DNA of 64,000 nt from Batkoa obscura (GCA_030770535.1 JASVEC010000006.1:1488001-1552000); one strand, 5' to 3'; shown: positions 14,852 through 26,745, numbered from the stretch's first letter. The notes: a model not told the origin generated them from the sequence alone. Numbers and translations are program-made.

Positions 14852-14993
14852 TAGGAAAAGTCTCAGGTAGTTACTCCTGAAAATTGATTTATTTAGTAAA
14901 ACGCGAAAAAAATTCACTCAACTTAGTAAAAAAATATATCGTGCCTTAATAAATTAATTAATTTTCAGGAGTAACTACCTGGGACCTCTCCTA
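14852..14993. mobile_element. MITE-like element with ~32 bp terminal inverted repeats, TA flanks
   Basis: The left end GGAAAAGTCTCAGGTAGTTA continues to CTCCTGAAAATT. The right end is its reverse complement, starting AATTTTCAGGAGTAACTACC and ending in CTCTCC, with about five mismatches. Both ends abut a TA dinucleotide, which suits a Tc1/mariner-type non-autonomous element. The 75-bp interior is AT-rich and non-coding. Only one copy is in the window and it is unrelated to the common MITE family. Confidence 0.7.
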
Positions 14994-16006
14994 GTGTAGG
15001 CTAGATGAAGATCAATCTGTAAATTAGCACTGATTTATTATAATAAGATTTTAAGATGAAAACCAGATAACTAAATTCTTTAAAAGCTTTATGTTAATAA
15101 TATTTAAATAAAATAAAATAAAATTAATAATTTTTCAAATTGATTCAAAAATTATAAAAGAACAAAAAAAATTAAAAACAGTATCAAAGTTAATAATAAT
15201 ATTATTATAACTTTTATTTTAAACAGTATCATATAAAAATTATTTTAATATTAATTTATTTTTTTATTTTTTTATTTTTTCAATTAAATTTAATAAAAAT
15301 TCCTGGATTAGCAAAGTTTTTACTAATATAACCTATATATTGATATTAACTAAAGTTGTAGTATGTAAATAAATATATATTTCTATAAAACTTTGTTAAA
15401 AAACATTTATCATCGACTGCTTTATAGCTAATATTACAGATTTGCTATCAAATAAACAAATAAATTATTTCAATGTTATAATTATATTATTAATATATTA
15501 CTAAGTTAATAAATAACTGCATAAAAAAGAGTGATTAGCTCTAAAGCTATAATTAACTATCTTTATATAATACAAGCAATATAATAATAGTTTTTATTTA
15601 TTATTATTACGATTATTTGCTTTTTAATTATTTATTAACTTAGCTATTAATAATTTAAGTAATATTAGCATTTAATAATCAATTTTTACTATTTAATAAA
15701 CTACTTACTTGTTTAGTAAATATTAAAACTTTTAAATTTTCAGTTATTTTTATAAAATAAGCTAGGGTTAATCTTTTATTTTTTTTATCTATCAGATATT
15801 AGATAATAATATAACTTATTGATATACTTAATAAAATATAAATACTTTTTAATATTTTATATCCTTGTTATTTTTTTTATACTTTTCAAAAATTATATCT
15901 ATTTTCTTACTATTAATAATTAAATTATTAATTTTATTATGTTTATAAATAAAAATCTTTAATTTTAAAATTAATTGATTAATATTTTTTATTTTATCTA
16001 ATAAAG

Positions 16007-16105
16007 ATGTGGAGGTGTTTGTTTCATCACTTTTCCATTTTTAATGCGCTATTTTAGTGGGGAAATTGTTAGTAAAGTCTTGAACAAAAAAATACATCCT
16101 CATAT
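16007..16105 (-). mobile_element. MITE family 1, copy 1 (left arm of a possible composite)
   Basis: About 100 bp in the reverse orientation: GGAGGTGTTTG start, the core TTTTCCATTTTTAATGCGCT, and the end ACATCCTCATA. It shares private changes (AATGCGCTATTTTAG, GTGGGGAAATTG) with the inverted copy at 16941-17040 and with no other copy. The right end has TA; the left flank has lost it. Confidence 0.8.
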
Positions 16106-16940
16106 AATAGTTTTTTATATTCACTTATATATATATAATAGCTATAATGTATATATTATACTTAAAAAGTAGTTTTTAATATTATAATGTTAAATAAAAA
16201 AAATGTTTTATTAAGTTTTTATTATTAATGTAAAAATAAGAATGCTGAAATTTTTTACTACTATAACATAAAAATATAAATATTAATAATATAGTTTTAT
16301 AAAATTTTTAAGATATAGTATGCCTTCAAATATTAAAAATTGTTTAATATTAGTTGTTAAATAATATTTTAAATATATCACAATATTTATGAAATATTAT
16401 TTAGTGTATAATTTTTTAAATCGAAGAGTTCAAAAGCTTTAAATAACATAGCGGCCTTATAGGTTTTTAAAAAGCAGTCATTTAATTGCTAAATAAAGAA
16501 ATTTAGACAATTAAAGTTCTAAAACCAGCTAATTGAATTTAAATGTTTACATCCGACATTTTTTAATATCCATATTTATTAAATTATGAATACTGTTGGT
16601 ATTATTAATACATGAAAAAATAAGATGTATAAACACCTGTTTTTACCACACAATAGTTATGTTAATAATAAATTTGATATATTAAATTAAATCTCATTTT
16701 TAAACCAATCTGTAATTTATCTGTATTTTTTAAAAATAGCTTTATAGTTTATTGATAGATTTGTTTATAAAAGAATTCATTACAAATTAAGCCTAAAATA
16801 CTATTGACAATATTGAAGTCCTTATATTATTAATAGCCTTTATATTTATTTTGAATTATTATTGTGTAGATAGCTTAAAGTCGATTTTAGGCAAAAGGGT
16901 TAAAATTTAATAATATATTACTAATATGCCCTATTAATAA

Positions 16941-17040
16941 TATAGGGATGCCTTCTTTTGTTTAAAAACTTTGCTAACAATTTCCCCACTAAAATAGCGC
17001 ATTAAAAATGGAAAAGTGAAACCAAAAAAAACATTCATAT
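16941..17040 (+). mobile_element. MITE family 1, copy 2 (right arm of a possible composite)
   Basis: Forward orientation, starting TATAGGGATGCC and ending ACATTCATA. Over the core it matches the reverse complement of copy 1 at about 49 of 50 positions, including changes absent elsewhere. TA at both ends. Confidence 0.8.
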
Positions 17041-18004
17041 AAATGTGAATTATATTAATAATCATTGATTTGCTTCGAAATCATAATTTATTTACTTTGA
17101 TTTTCAAATATAAACATAATAAATAATTTAAAGTAGATAGTAATGTATGATTCCCATACAATTTTTAAAAATATAATATTCTTGAAACCTCAGTTTAACT
17201 TTTAATTTTTTCGCAGTTATGACTAAAGATGAAACTCACCGTTAATATAGCATTTTAAGCACTGTTCTTTCCATTCAAAAGTTTAATAAAATCAATATAA
17301 TAATGAAATAATATTAGTGGAAAATCAATGACGATAAATACCCTTTTGTTTACTATTTTATTCTTAAATATTTATGATTTAATATTAAGTTTATATCTAT
17401 TTTCATATTTAGAGTTTGCTACAAAGTTTGCCTAATTTTTTAAATTTAATAGTGGGTGATTAACATATCATTCAAACGCCTTGAAGTTTATCTATAAATT
17501 TATAAGTTTTCGTATTGATATGTTTATTTTATTAATCTTATACTTTATGCAAACTTAAAGGAAGAACAAATTTATGCCAGAGTTTGGAATAAAGCTCATT
17601 AAAGATGATGCTACCTGTGAAAATCATGGTAACTTTGTATATCATTTGCTATTAGTTAAATCAATTTATGACTCATTATAAGTTCACCGTTCATTTAAAG
17701 TTGCAAAAATTTGAGAATTTTTTTATCTCCAGCCAATCTGAAACTGAAATGGAATGATAAGATAGGATACAAATTAAATTAAATTCCACTTAAATGAAGT
17801 TTCTCTCCACCCATATTCAAATTTTTTATCTTTTAAAGCTTAAAATCTGTTAGATAATTTTCGAATTTATCCTTGTTTCTGATTATAAATTAATTTAACT
17901 CTTCACCACAACTTATTTATTTAGGTATGTATTAATCTATTTTTCCTTTTCTTTTCTCTAATTCATTATTATTTAGTTACTTTTTTAATTTTTTAATTTT
18001 GACT

Positions 18005-19409
18005 ATGTCTTCTAAGTCAATCGCCCATCTATTTGAATTGGCAATAAATATCATAAAGTTAGTCCCGTATAAAAGCCCATTGATTAGAAGTGAGCTAACA
18101 GTATCAATAAAATCGGAATTAATATTTTATGGATTGTATAAGCAGGTAAATGAATTGTCAATATCAATCAATTTAACTAACAAGTATTAGATTAAGTCGA
18201 AAGGAAAGTTTGCACAATCCCCCAAATCGAAGTCCGATGATTTTATAATAAGAAAATGGGAAGCATGGAAAGAATATAAGGATTATGATATAGAAGAATG
18301 TAAAATACTTTATCTGGCATTTCTTTTTCCAATTTTATCTAATTGGGCCTCTTATCCAAAACTTGAACTTCAAAGCTATTTACATCCATTATTTGTTGAA
18401 GACTTGTAAGTGGTTTATCAATATATACTATTTTGATTTTTGTAAAAACGGGCAATTATTAATGCTTCTTTTCAGGACTACAACAAGAATATTATTGAAA
18501 CAAATTCATGAATTAAAAATATCTCTAGAGTAAGTTTAGAATACCCTTTAATTTATCAAGTATTTAACAATTTTTAGGAATAATGATGTAATTATGTCTA
18601 AGGTATTGAATATTGATGTAGAAAATACGCAATTATATGAAGAGGATGACAACTCAAGTGAGTTTTCTTTTGAAGAATTAATAGACAACGAAGAGAGACC
18701 AGGATTTGGTCATATGGATTCAATATCAACTATAAGTGGCTTTTCTCAATTATCTGGGCCTTCTTATGAGCAACAATATAATTATAACTCACACGAAGCT
18801 TCAACGACATCACCTTTATCAGAAAAACCACAGATGTTTCGAAGGAATTCCAATTCTTCAGTAAAATCAGTTGAGTTACTTCCAACTGTACCATATACAC
18901 CCAGTATTGGCCCATCAACAAGGCAAACACGACAACCTTCACTATCCTCTATAACACCACTTTGTTTGACTTCACCAGTTAAACAACAATCAACTAAATC
19001 AAAATCAAATTCTCAATCTACATCCAAGTCTTCAAAAAGCAAAGCATCTTCAGCTAATCGTACAAGATCCAATTCTCATAGTTCTAATAAGAGTAGGGCA
19101 AGATCAGTAACGGGACCACCTCCACCATCAGGCTTAACTGATGAAACAACAGCAATGATACAATCTACATCCCAAAGACTTGGACAAGGTATGGTATTAG
19201 TTCGAAGATCATTACAAAGACTACAACAATTGGAAGAAAAAGTGGAAGGTGTAATACATTCTAAATTACAAAGCCCAGCTTTAGGACCTGTTATCCTTTC
19301 ACCTCCAACTCATCATTTACCAATATTATCACCTAAATCATCTCAAGGATCATTAAGAGATTCATCACTTTCTGGCTGGTTTTCAAAAGTATATAATTCA
19401 CTTCTTTAA
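18005..19409 (+). CDS. Acyl-CoA-binding domain protein with Ser-rich tail
   Basis: Four exons: 18005-18145, 18191-18405, 18476-18529 and 18578-19409, 413 residues, phases agree. Residues 1-120 form an acyl-CoA-binding (ACBP) fold: AHLFELAINIIKLVP, the signature LIFYGLYKQIKSKGK, then FIIRKWEAWKEYKDYDIEEC in place of the usual KWDAW motif. ACBP domains bind long-chain acyl-CoA esters. The rest is low-complexity: an acidic stretch (EEDDNSSEFSFEELIDNEE), a long Ser/Lys/Arg-rich region and a predicted helix near TSQRLGQGMVLVRRSLQRLQ. It resembles larger ACBD proteins, but I see no membrane anchor such as Atg37 or ACBD5 carries. The first ATG inside the open frame was chosen; an upstream exon cannot be excluded. 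Confidence 0.8.
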
Positions 19410-20054
19410 ATTCTTTGTTTTATTTTTGCTTCGCTTTTTACTAACCACATTCCCATTGTAATATATAATAAAGTTTAATTTTTTTAGTGTTTTTTATTGT
19501 TCCTTATCAATTTTTAATGCTTTTGAATTTTTGATAATATTATTTTGATTATACTTATAATTTTGTGGTTCCTATTCATATGCTACTCGAAACTAATCAA
19601 ATTCAAATAATGACAGATGTGTCTATAATGATTTGATAAAATAAGATTAAAAATATGGCTTATCTAAAACAGTTAAAATCGTTAATTTAGTTATAGCTTA
19701 TTACACTCAAAATTTTAAAACTAAAATTTCAATTAATTTTCTTAAAAGCTAAACTTTTAGATAGTTTATGAATACAAGCTTAAAGGTCAATTAGATTACA
19801 AATAATCTAAAAGACAGTCACTCGTTCAAAAAAATCTTTTATTTAAGGTTTATAATCAAGAGGTACTTATCAAAAGATTAAAAGTTTTTATAGATATGAT
19901 AAACCCTATCTATCAAAAAAAAGAAGGCTTACAAAAGTTCAAACAAAGAATAAGATTACTCATAACTCAAATAATGGCTAAACTAAAGCAGTTGAAAATA
20001 TCAGTTTTCAATATCTTAAAAATTAGGAAAATCATTGCATAAGGTGACTTCAAT

Positions 20055-20238
20055 TTATTGCATAAAATCAACTGGGCAAGTAACCCTTGTGCGGTAAAAT
20101 TGACATAGTACTGTTTTGATAGCTTTTTCTACTATTTTGATAAGGTTTTTTTGAATGGGTTGACAGTTTTTAAAAATTGCATTATTTTTACGAATGATTA
20201 AAGTGGCAGTTTTAAAACTATTTTTTATAATTAAAGGT

Positions 20239-20278
<40 letters not shown>

Positions 20279-20288
20279 GTTTATTCAT
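20055..20288 (-). CDS. Possible small secreted protein, 77 residues
   Basis: Open frame with a hydrophobic N-terminus (LFILYTLYFILYTLPLII) that could act as a signal peptide or anchor, then a Lys/Ile-rich part with three cysteines (NCQP, VLCQ, TCPV). The hydrophobic start is encoded by the TATAAAG tandem repeat, so it may be an accident of the repeat. No family recognised and no neighbour to support it. Confidence 0.3.
20239..20279. repeat. Tandem repeat, unit TATAAAG
   Basis: About six copies of the 7-nt unit TATAAAG in a row. It lies inside the small minus-strand open frame that starts at 20288. Confidence 0.9.
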
Positions 20289-21030
20289 TTTTTTATAACT
20301 TTATTTAATTAATTATTTTGTTTTTATTTTATACTAATAAAATAAGCCATTTTTGGTCAACCTGAAAACTTCAATTTTATTAAAAAAAATTAGTATTTAT
20401 TTTTGAATCAAATATTGGCTATTGAAAACAATAAAAGTAACGTCTATAGCTAACCAAGTCCAAAGAGGTCGAATCCAAGTCGGGGATACTTGTTCCAAAC
20501 CTAAGATAACCTTTTTGTTCTATCCTTTACCTCAACCCTAATAGACTTCAATGTTATTTTTGAAAACAAAACACTTTGGAGGCTTTATCCTTTCAAAATT
20601 CATAATAAAAAGACCAATAACTATTAAGAAAAATAAACTGATTATTAACATAAAGTGAATACAATTTATTAGTGCTAATATTTATTAATAGATGCTGTTC
20701 TTTATAGTTTATACTATTCTAATTTTGTCGGTTTAAAAATGTATAATAATAAAAGTTGTCAGTATAATTTTTTAATAAATTTACTTTCAATTTTAGCAAC
20801 TCTGTTAGATTAACCTTGAGCTTTACCCTTGAGCTAAGCTTTATGCGGAAGTAATCTTCAGAAAGTATCCATTTAATTGGCTTAATACCACTCCTAATTT
20901 ACAATAATTTATAATTTAAGAATAGAAATATCAAAATTTTGGGGAATTGTTGAACTTACTTTTTTGGAAAACTAAATTTTCAAAAAAATAAAAGATTCAA
21001 CTTTTAATTTTAATATCAAAAAAAATTCAA

Positions 21031-23146
21031 ATGTTAAGACTTATCAATTTACAAAAGGGGTTCAATTTAGCTTCTAAGTGCATCAAAAGAAGCTCAAAGT
21101 ATTCCAACATCAAGGTTTCCCAAGCCTCTTTTAATAGTAATAATAAATTAGCTTCATTACCACAAGAAATCGAAGTTAATGAACAACAAGAATTTAAAAA
21201 TGAGTTTAATATGGAGGATTTAAATTTATCCCAATTACTTCAAAGCTCGTTAAAAAAGAATAAGATTGAATCTTTGTTTTCCATTCAAACCGATTGTTTT
21301 GAACATATTGTTGAAGGCAAAGACTTAGTGGGTAGAGCTAGTAAGTTTTTTTTATTGAATTCTTCTTTCTTTAATAATAAATCTTTTTTTTCTATTAGGA
21401 ACTGGTACTGGAAAAACATTAGCATTTGCTTTACCAATTATTGAAAAACTAGAACGTAATAAACTTCGATCTCGCACCCCAAGGGTGTTAATCTTAGCAC
21501 CTACTAGAGAACTTGCTTCTCAAGTTGAAAAAGAAATAACTAAATTAGTAGCTAATTCTTATTCTACTCTTTGTATTTATGGTGGCTCTCCATATCGTCC
21601 CCAAGAAAATAAATTAAGAGAAGGTGTGGATATAGTCGTTGGTACCCCTGGTCGAGTTCAAGATTTAATTAACAAAGGGCATTTAAAATTAACTGAAATT
21701 GAAACATTAATATTAGATGAAGCGGATCATATGTTAGATATTGGGTTCTCAAAAGAATTAGATGATATTATTAATTGTGTACGTACTCAACGAATTGAAA
21801 CAATTGGTAATGCTCAACCATTTCAATTTTTGTTATTTTCAGCTACATTACCAGAATGGATTAAAAAAACAATTCGTAAATATTTAAGTAAAGATTATGT
21901 TACTGTGGATCATGTGGGTGATGAAAGTTTAAAAGCAAGTAAAAATGTAAAACAATTAGCTATTCCTACACTTTATAAACAAATACCAACTACCATAGCT
22001 GGTCTTTTACAAGGGGAATTATCTAAAAGTGGACGCTGTGTAGTGTTTTGCCAAACTAAAAGTTATTGTGATACATTGGTTACTAGTTTAAATAAATTAA
22101 ATGGAGTTAATGCTATTGCTCTTCATGGAGATGTGAGTCAAAGTTCTAGAGAAATTGCATTGAATAATTTTAAATCAGGTAAGATTTCTTGTTTAGTTGC
22201 AACGGATGTGGCGGCTCGTGGTTTAGATATTTCTAATGTCGAATTGGTGATTCAAGCGGAACCACCTAATAATCCAGAAACCTTTATTCACCGATCGGGA
22301 CGTACCGGTAGAGCAGGGAATTTTGGTACTAATGTAATGTTATTTAATCCTAAGCAAGATGCTGAGATTTATGATAAAATCCAACAACATACTGGGGTTC
22401 AATTTAAAATTATTAGAGCACCCACTATGGCCGATTTTCGGGCTTCTATTTTTGAGGATTTTATGAAAAGTATTTCAAGGGTTAAATCTGTTAATAATGA
22501 AATTAAAAAATTAATCTCTTCTCAATATAACAGTTTACCAGAGAATATTAAAGAGAATCCAGAGCTTATATTAGCTACTTGTTTTGAAGCTTCGATTAAG
22601 AATAATCCTTCGCTATCGGGCGCCGAATCAAGATCTTTAATAGACGCTACGGACGGTAAAATTACATTAATTATTAAGGGTACTAATCGTACCGGTGATT
22701 TATTGGATTTAATTTATAAAAGTATGAAATTGGATCCAGAAGAAGTTAAAATGAGTAATATTTCTCCATTGAAACAGGGAAGTGGTATTGTATTTGATGT
22801 CAGTTATAATAGCTTAGATAGTATTATGGAAGAGATGGAAAAGTTGAAGGAAGAAGATGAGGAATATAAATTGGAAGTTAAAGTATGTGAAGAATTACCG
22901 GAAGTAGTGAAAGCTAATGCATTGAAACAATTAAATGATCGAAAAAATAAAAAATTTGGCCAACGCACTAGTGTGTTAATGAATCGTTACGGTAGCAATG
23001 AACGAGACAATAATAGAGGATTTGGTAATAGGGATAGAAATAATAATAGAAATATGGATAGAAATAAGTCATATGGTAACAGAAATTCCAATGATACTTA
23101 TTCCAGAGGAAATAATTTTAGAGGTGGTAGAAATGATAGATATTAA
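21031..23146 (+). CDS. DEAD-box RNA helicase, DDX21/PMH-like, probably mitochondrial
   Basis: Two exons, 21031-21340 and 21399-23146, 685 residues. The intron falls inside the Walker A region and splicing restores GRARTGTGKT. Further motifs in order: PTRELA, GG, TPGR, LDEAD (about 209-213), the SAT box, VFCQTK, ATDVAARGLD and HRSGRTGRAG. Beyond the helicase core a GUCT-like domain (DFRASIFEDFMKS ... VKMSNISPL ...) is followed by an Arg/Asn/Gly-rich tail with many RN, DRN and GGR repeats, as in DDX21/DDX50 and plant mitochondrial PMH helicases. The N-terminus (MLRLINLQKGFNLASKCIKR) is basic and amphipathic, suggesting a mitochondrial presequence. It likely acts as an RNA chaperone for organellar RNA; substrate unknown. 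Confidence 0.9.
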
Positions 23147-23401
23147 GAAGTTTTTAAATTAGAATATAATAGATGAGATTAATTAAAGTTGTGTGATATT
23201 GACTCAATTTTAAATATATATTGAATTTTTTAATACTTTAAAATAAAATTGATTGAACAATAAATTTTATAATTTTATTTTATTTTATTTTATTTTAATA
23301 TTAATAATAGTATACAATATAAAAAATATTCATTTTAATTTTTATATTTATTTTTATAATTTAAACTACTCTAATAATTTTAACTGAATCTAATCAATAT
23401 C

Positions 23402-23950
23402 TTAATCACAACTCCCATCCTCTGGTCCAGTATACCATCTTTCTAATACTCTATTACAATCAAACTTTTCTTTACCTAATAGTACATTCACTTCATTATG
23501 AAACCAACATAACCAATTGGAAGCTTCCAATTTATTCCCTACCTTTGGTGGATTTTTTACTATTTCTTCTCGCATATGTTCAGCACATGGTTGACAAGGG
23601 TAAAGTTGAGAGACACTTTGTAATAAATTATACATGGATGATTTTTGAATTTCCGATGGCTGATTTGGATAATAAGCAGCAGTACTGTGGAGGAAAGTCC
23701 AGGTACTGTTACCTAATTCAACATAATCTGGAGGACAAGTGAGCTTTTCTTCATGTTTAATACTAGTTGTAGAAGTCGAGTTGGATTTTCTTCCATGGAT
23801 AGTGGTAGCATCATCCGTTGTTTTTGTGCTGGAATTGACGTCTTTGTTGGTTGAATCGGAGTTTTTGTTGGAAGTTGGTTTACCACTCACCTCTTTCGCC
23901 CAACCTTGAAAATCAGAACATACTCGACACGGTTTTCCACTAGGATCCAT
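23402..23950 (-). CDS. ERV1: FAD-linked sulfhydryl oxidase Erv1/ALR
   Basis: Oxidises Mia40 in the mitochondrial intermembrane space and passes electrons to cytochrome c. Single exon, 182 residues. Seen: N-terminal shuttle pair CRVC (Cys8, Cys11), a Ser/Thr/Lys-rich linker (about 20-70), then the Erv/ALR domain with CPPDYVELGNSTWTFLHSTA, the catalytic YPCQPCAEHM (Cys119 and Cys122), the FAD-binding WLCWFHNEVN, and a second structural Cys (Cys148 and Cys165 spaced 16 apart). The N-terminal MDPSGKPCRVC matches other fungal and animal Erv1 starts, which supports the start codon. It is divergent from the PPR gene 300 bp away. Confidence 0.96.
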   Translation of the reverse strand: MDPSGKPCRVCSDFQGWAKEVSGKPTSNKNSDSTNKDVNSSTKTTDDATTIHGRKSNSTSTTSIKHEEKLTCPPDYVELGNSTWTFLHSTAAYYPNQPSEIQKSSMYNLLQSVSQLYPCQPCAEHMREEIVKNPPKVGNKLEASNWLCWFHNEVNVLLGKEKFDCNRVLERWYTGPEDGSCD

Positions 23951-24253
23951 ATTATTAATTGTTGTATCGTTTTATTAAAAATAGTTTGGTTTTAATGCTT
24001 GGTTTAAAGAGTTAGTTCATTTGAGTATTAGTAATAGAGAAGGATGGGATATTTTATTGGTTAAAAGGGATAAACGATTTTATTGAGTGAAATCAATCAA
24101 GTTGGGAAATTGCAATTGAAAAAAGGTTGAAAATTTTGCAGCTATTGAGAAGGGATGAGTAGTTGAATAAAAAAGATTCAATTTCGAACTTTGTTTTTTT
24201 AACAATAGATAATCCATTTTTTAAAATCAATTTAATATAGAGAGATAGCCATA
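23951..24253. other. Divergent promoter between ERV1 and the PPR gene
   Basis: AT-rich spacer of about 300 bp shared by the divergent ERV1 and PPR genes, both of mitochondrial function. No clear operator seen. Confidence 0.4.
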
Positions 24254-26701
24254 ATGTTACAAACTAGAATCAGAAATAATGGATTAAAAAATAAGAATTT
24301 TTTATTTAATTTAAAGCGAAGTATAACTATTGATAGTAATATACAAATACCTAAGTTAACCGAACTATTTTTAATTAATGATAGTAAAAAGGAACATTTA
24401 GATATATTACAAAAATTAGAGAATAAGAAAAAGGAGTTAATAAATCAACCTTATATAGAACATTTAAGGTTAGTAAAAGAAGGAGAAGGAGAAGGAGAAG
24501 GAGAAGGAGATGTAGAAGAAATTTGGAATCATTACAATTCAACAAAGGTTATAAAGTATTTAGATAGTGTTGATTTAACCAATTTATTAATTCAAATGAA
24601 TAAAAGCTGCGAAAAGGATAGAGTTAGTAGAGTATTAAAAATTATTAAAGATTATAAACTATTATCAAAAGAAATGAATATACAACATTATGAACAATTA
24701 ATGTATTCTTTCGCTTCCACTAATAGGTTTGAAGAATGTTGGATTTTATTAAATGAAATGAAAGAAAAACAAATGGATTTAAATGATAAAATATTAGTTA
24801 TTTTAATTCAAAAATTAGGTAAAGAAAGTAGAACATTAACTAGTATTAAACTTTTGAAATTAATATCACAGAATTTGAGTTTACATTCAGATAAAGTTAA
24901 AATGGCTTTATTAATGGCATTTGTAGATCGAAAAGATGCAAGTAATTTAAAGTTATTTTTAAATTTATTTGATTTGAGTTTACCTTCCTTTATTTTCAAT
25001 AAAATTATAGCTTTTTTTGTGAATCAAAATCGAATGGTAGATGCAGAAGAGATTGTAGAGAAATATAGGAATAAAATAGGATTTGTTTTAGATGAGGATT
25101 TATTTATTACTATGGGTAAAGGATATTTGAAAAATAATGATCTGGAAAAGACAAAGAATAGTTATAATCAATTTATAAAATTAGGTGGTATACCATCTAC
25201 TCAATTTCAATCTCAACTAATTATTGTTTGTTTAAAAAAGAAAGAGATTAATAATATTGACAAAATATTAAACCAAATTCCATTAAATCAATTAAATTTT
25301 ATTCATGGTAATTGTTTTGTTAATTTTTTAATATTAAAATATTGTCCATTAATACCAGATTATTTTTTATTATTAAATAAGATAGATGAAAGTGAGGTTA
25401 ATATGGAATTAAAAGTATTAGCAAAAGAAAGTTTAATAGATTCTATTATTAAATATTTATGTGAGGAAAAAGAATTAGAGTTAGCAACTAAATTAATTAA
25501 AGAATTAAAAGAAAAAAAGATTTATTCAATTAAAAGTTATCATCAATTAATGAGTAGTTATTATAAAAGTAATAAAGAAGAAATCGGATTATTATTGATT
25601 CAAGATATTAAACAATTACAATTGCCATTAACTAGTTATACCTTCGAAATTGGATTTAAATTATTAAGTCAAACATTAAATTTAAATTCAACATTAGATT
25701 TATTTAATTATTCTAAAGAAATGGAAATTACATTAACAATGAATAGTATTGAATATATAATGAGGATATTAAATTTAAATAAAGAATATTTATTATTAGT
25801 AGAAACTTTTTTAGATATAATAGAAACAGAAACATATCCAACAGTAGATTTAATCAATATAATTATAAAAGAATATATTTTAAATCAACAATATGAACAA
25901 GTAATTAAATTTTTTTTACAATTAAATCAACAAGGTATTACACCTCAATTAAAGAATTTTGCTTATTTAATTCATAATTTAATACAATCTAATCAACATC
26001 TTGAGATTGAAAATAGTATTAATTTAATGATAAAATATAATATTAAAGGGGATTTACCTTTATATACACAAATTATTAATTATTATTTAAAAAGACAAGA
26101 TTTAAATATGGTACAAAGTATTTTATTAAAGTTAAAAAAAGAAGGATTATTACCAAATAAAATATTATATTCTGTATTAACAAGAGGATTTATTAAAGTT
26201 GGTAAATTAAGTTTAGCAAAAGAAGTCTTTTTACAAATGGAAAAACAAAATATTCAATTAGATTTAATTAATTATACTAGTTTAATTGGAAGACATATGT
26301 TTAAAGGGGGATTATTTGATGTTTATAAATTTTTAGAATTATTAAGTAAATTAAATTTAAAAAAAGATGGAATATTACATTCTATTTTATTAGAAAATAT
26401 TCAAAATCATTTAGGGACTACTTTTTTTATTGCTTATTTTAAAAATCAAGAAAAAGAGTTTAATCAATTCAATGAACCTTATCAATGTTTAATTAAAAAT
26501 GCGTTGAATAATAAGGAATTGTTTGAGTTTTTAAAGGAAGTTTTTATCAGTAATGAAGATAAATGGGATACTAAAGTATTGGAAAATTTTGCTTATTGTT
26601 GTGCTAAAAACAAAGATTTCATTGAGTTTGAAAAAACAATCGAAAAATATCCTCAATTATTGGAATCTAAAAGAATAATTTATTTCATTAAAAGAAGTTA
26701 A
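24254..26701 (+). CDS. Mitochondrial pentatricopeptide repeat protein
   Basis: Single exon of 815 residues. The N-terminus (MLQTRIRNNGLKNKNFLFNL) is basic and fits a mitochondrial presequence. From about residue 140 on, many degenerate 35-residue helical hairpins can be followed. The clearest are YTQIINYYLKRQDLNMVQSI followed by LLKLKKEGLLPNKILYSVLT, and then LINYTSLIGRHMFKGGLFDV. PPR proteins bind organellar RNA and act in its processing or translation. Residues 76-84 are a Gly-Glu repeat encoded by GGAGAA units. The family is too divergent in fungi to assign a target RNA. Confidence 0.8.
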   Translation: MLQTRIRNNGLKNKNFLFNLKRSITIDSNIQIPKLTELFLINDSKKEHLDILQKLENKKKELINQPYIEHLRLVKEGEGEGEGEGDVEEIWNHYNSTKVIKYLDSVDLTNLLIQMNKSCEKDRVSRVLKIIKDYKLLSKEMNIQHYEQLMYSFASTNRFEECWILLNEMKEKQMDLNDKILVILIQKLGKESRTLTSIKLLKLISQNLSLHSDKVKMALLMAFVDRKDASNLKLFLNLFDLSLPSFIFNKIIAFFVNQNRMVDAEEIVEKYRNKIGFVLDEDLFITMGKGYLKNNDLEKTKNSYNQFIKLGGIPSTQFQSQLIIVCLKKKEINNIDKILNQIPLNQLNFIHGNCFVNFLILKYCPLIPDYFLLLNKIDESEVNMELKVLAKESLIDSIIKYLCEEKELELATKLIKELKEKKIYSIKSYHQLMSSYYKSNKEEIGLLLIQDIKQLQLPLTSYTFEIGFKLLSQTLNLNSTLDLFNYSKEMEITLTMNSIEYIMRILNLNKEYLLLVETFLDIIETETYPTVDLINIIIKEYILNQQYEQVIKFFLQLNQQGITPQLKNFAYLIHNLIQSNQHLEIENSINLMIKYNIKGDLPLYTQIINYYLKRQDLNMVQSILLKLKKEGLLPNKILYSVLTRGFIKVGKLSLAKEVFLQMEKQNIQLDLINYTSLIGRHMFKGGLFDVYKFLELLSKLNLKKDGILHSILLENIQNHLGTTFFIAYFKNQEKEFNQFNEPYQCLIKNALNNKELFEFLKEVFISNEDKWDTKVLENFAYCCAKNKDFIEFEKTIEKYPQLLESKRIIYFIKRS
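24479..24510 (+). repeat. In-frame GGAGAA tandem repeat in the PPR gene
   Basis: Five to six GGAGAA units encode a Glu-Gly run between the presequence and the first helical repeats. It keeps the frame. Confidence 0.9.
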
Positions 26702-26709
26702 GGTAAAAT

Positions 26710-26745
26710 TGAATTTGAATTTGAATTTGAATTTGAATTTGAATT
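26710..26745. repeat. Tandem GAATTT repeat
   Basis: Six copies of GAATTT just after the PPR stop codon, in the presumed 3' untranslated region. Confidence 0.9.

Larger units (their letters stand above)
13205..18004. other. 4.8 kb gene-free, very AT-rich stretch
   Basis: Between the SARAF-like start and the acyl-CoA-binding protein no convincing coding sequence is visible. The stretch holds one 142-bp inverted-repeat element (14852-14993) and two inverted copies of the main MITE family (16007-16105 and 16941-17040) about 0.84 kb apart. The part from 15000 to 17500 is extremely AT-rich. A short open frame from 17575 (37 codons or so) is not recognisable. Confidence 0.6.
19410..21030. other. 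Intergenic, one repeat-containing small open frame
   Basis: 1.6 kb of AT-rich sequence. It holds the 7-nt tandem repeat at 20239-20279 and the small open frame listed separately. Nothing else recognisable. Confidence 0.5.
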
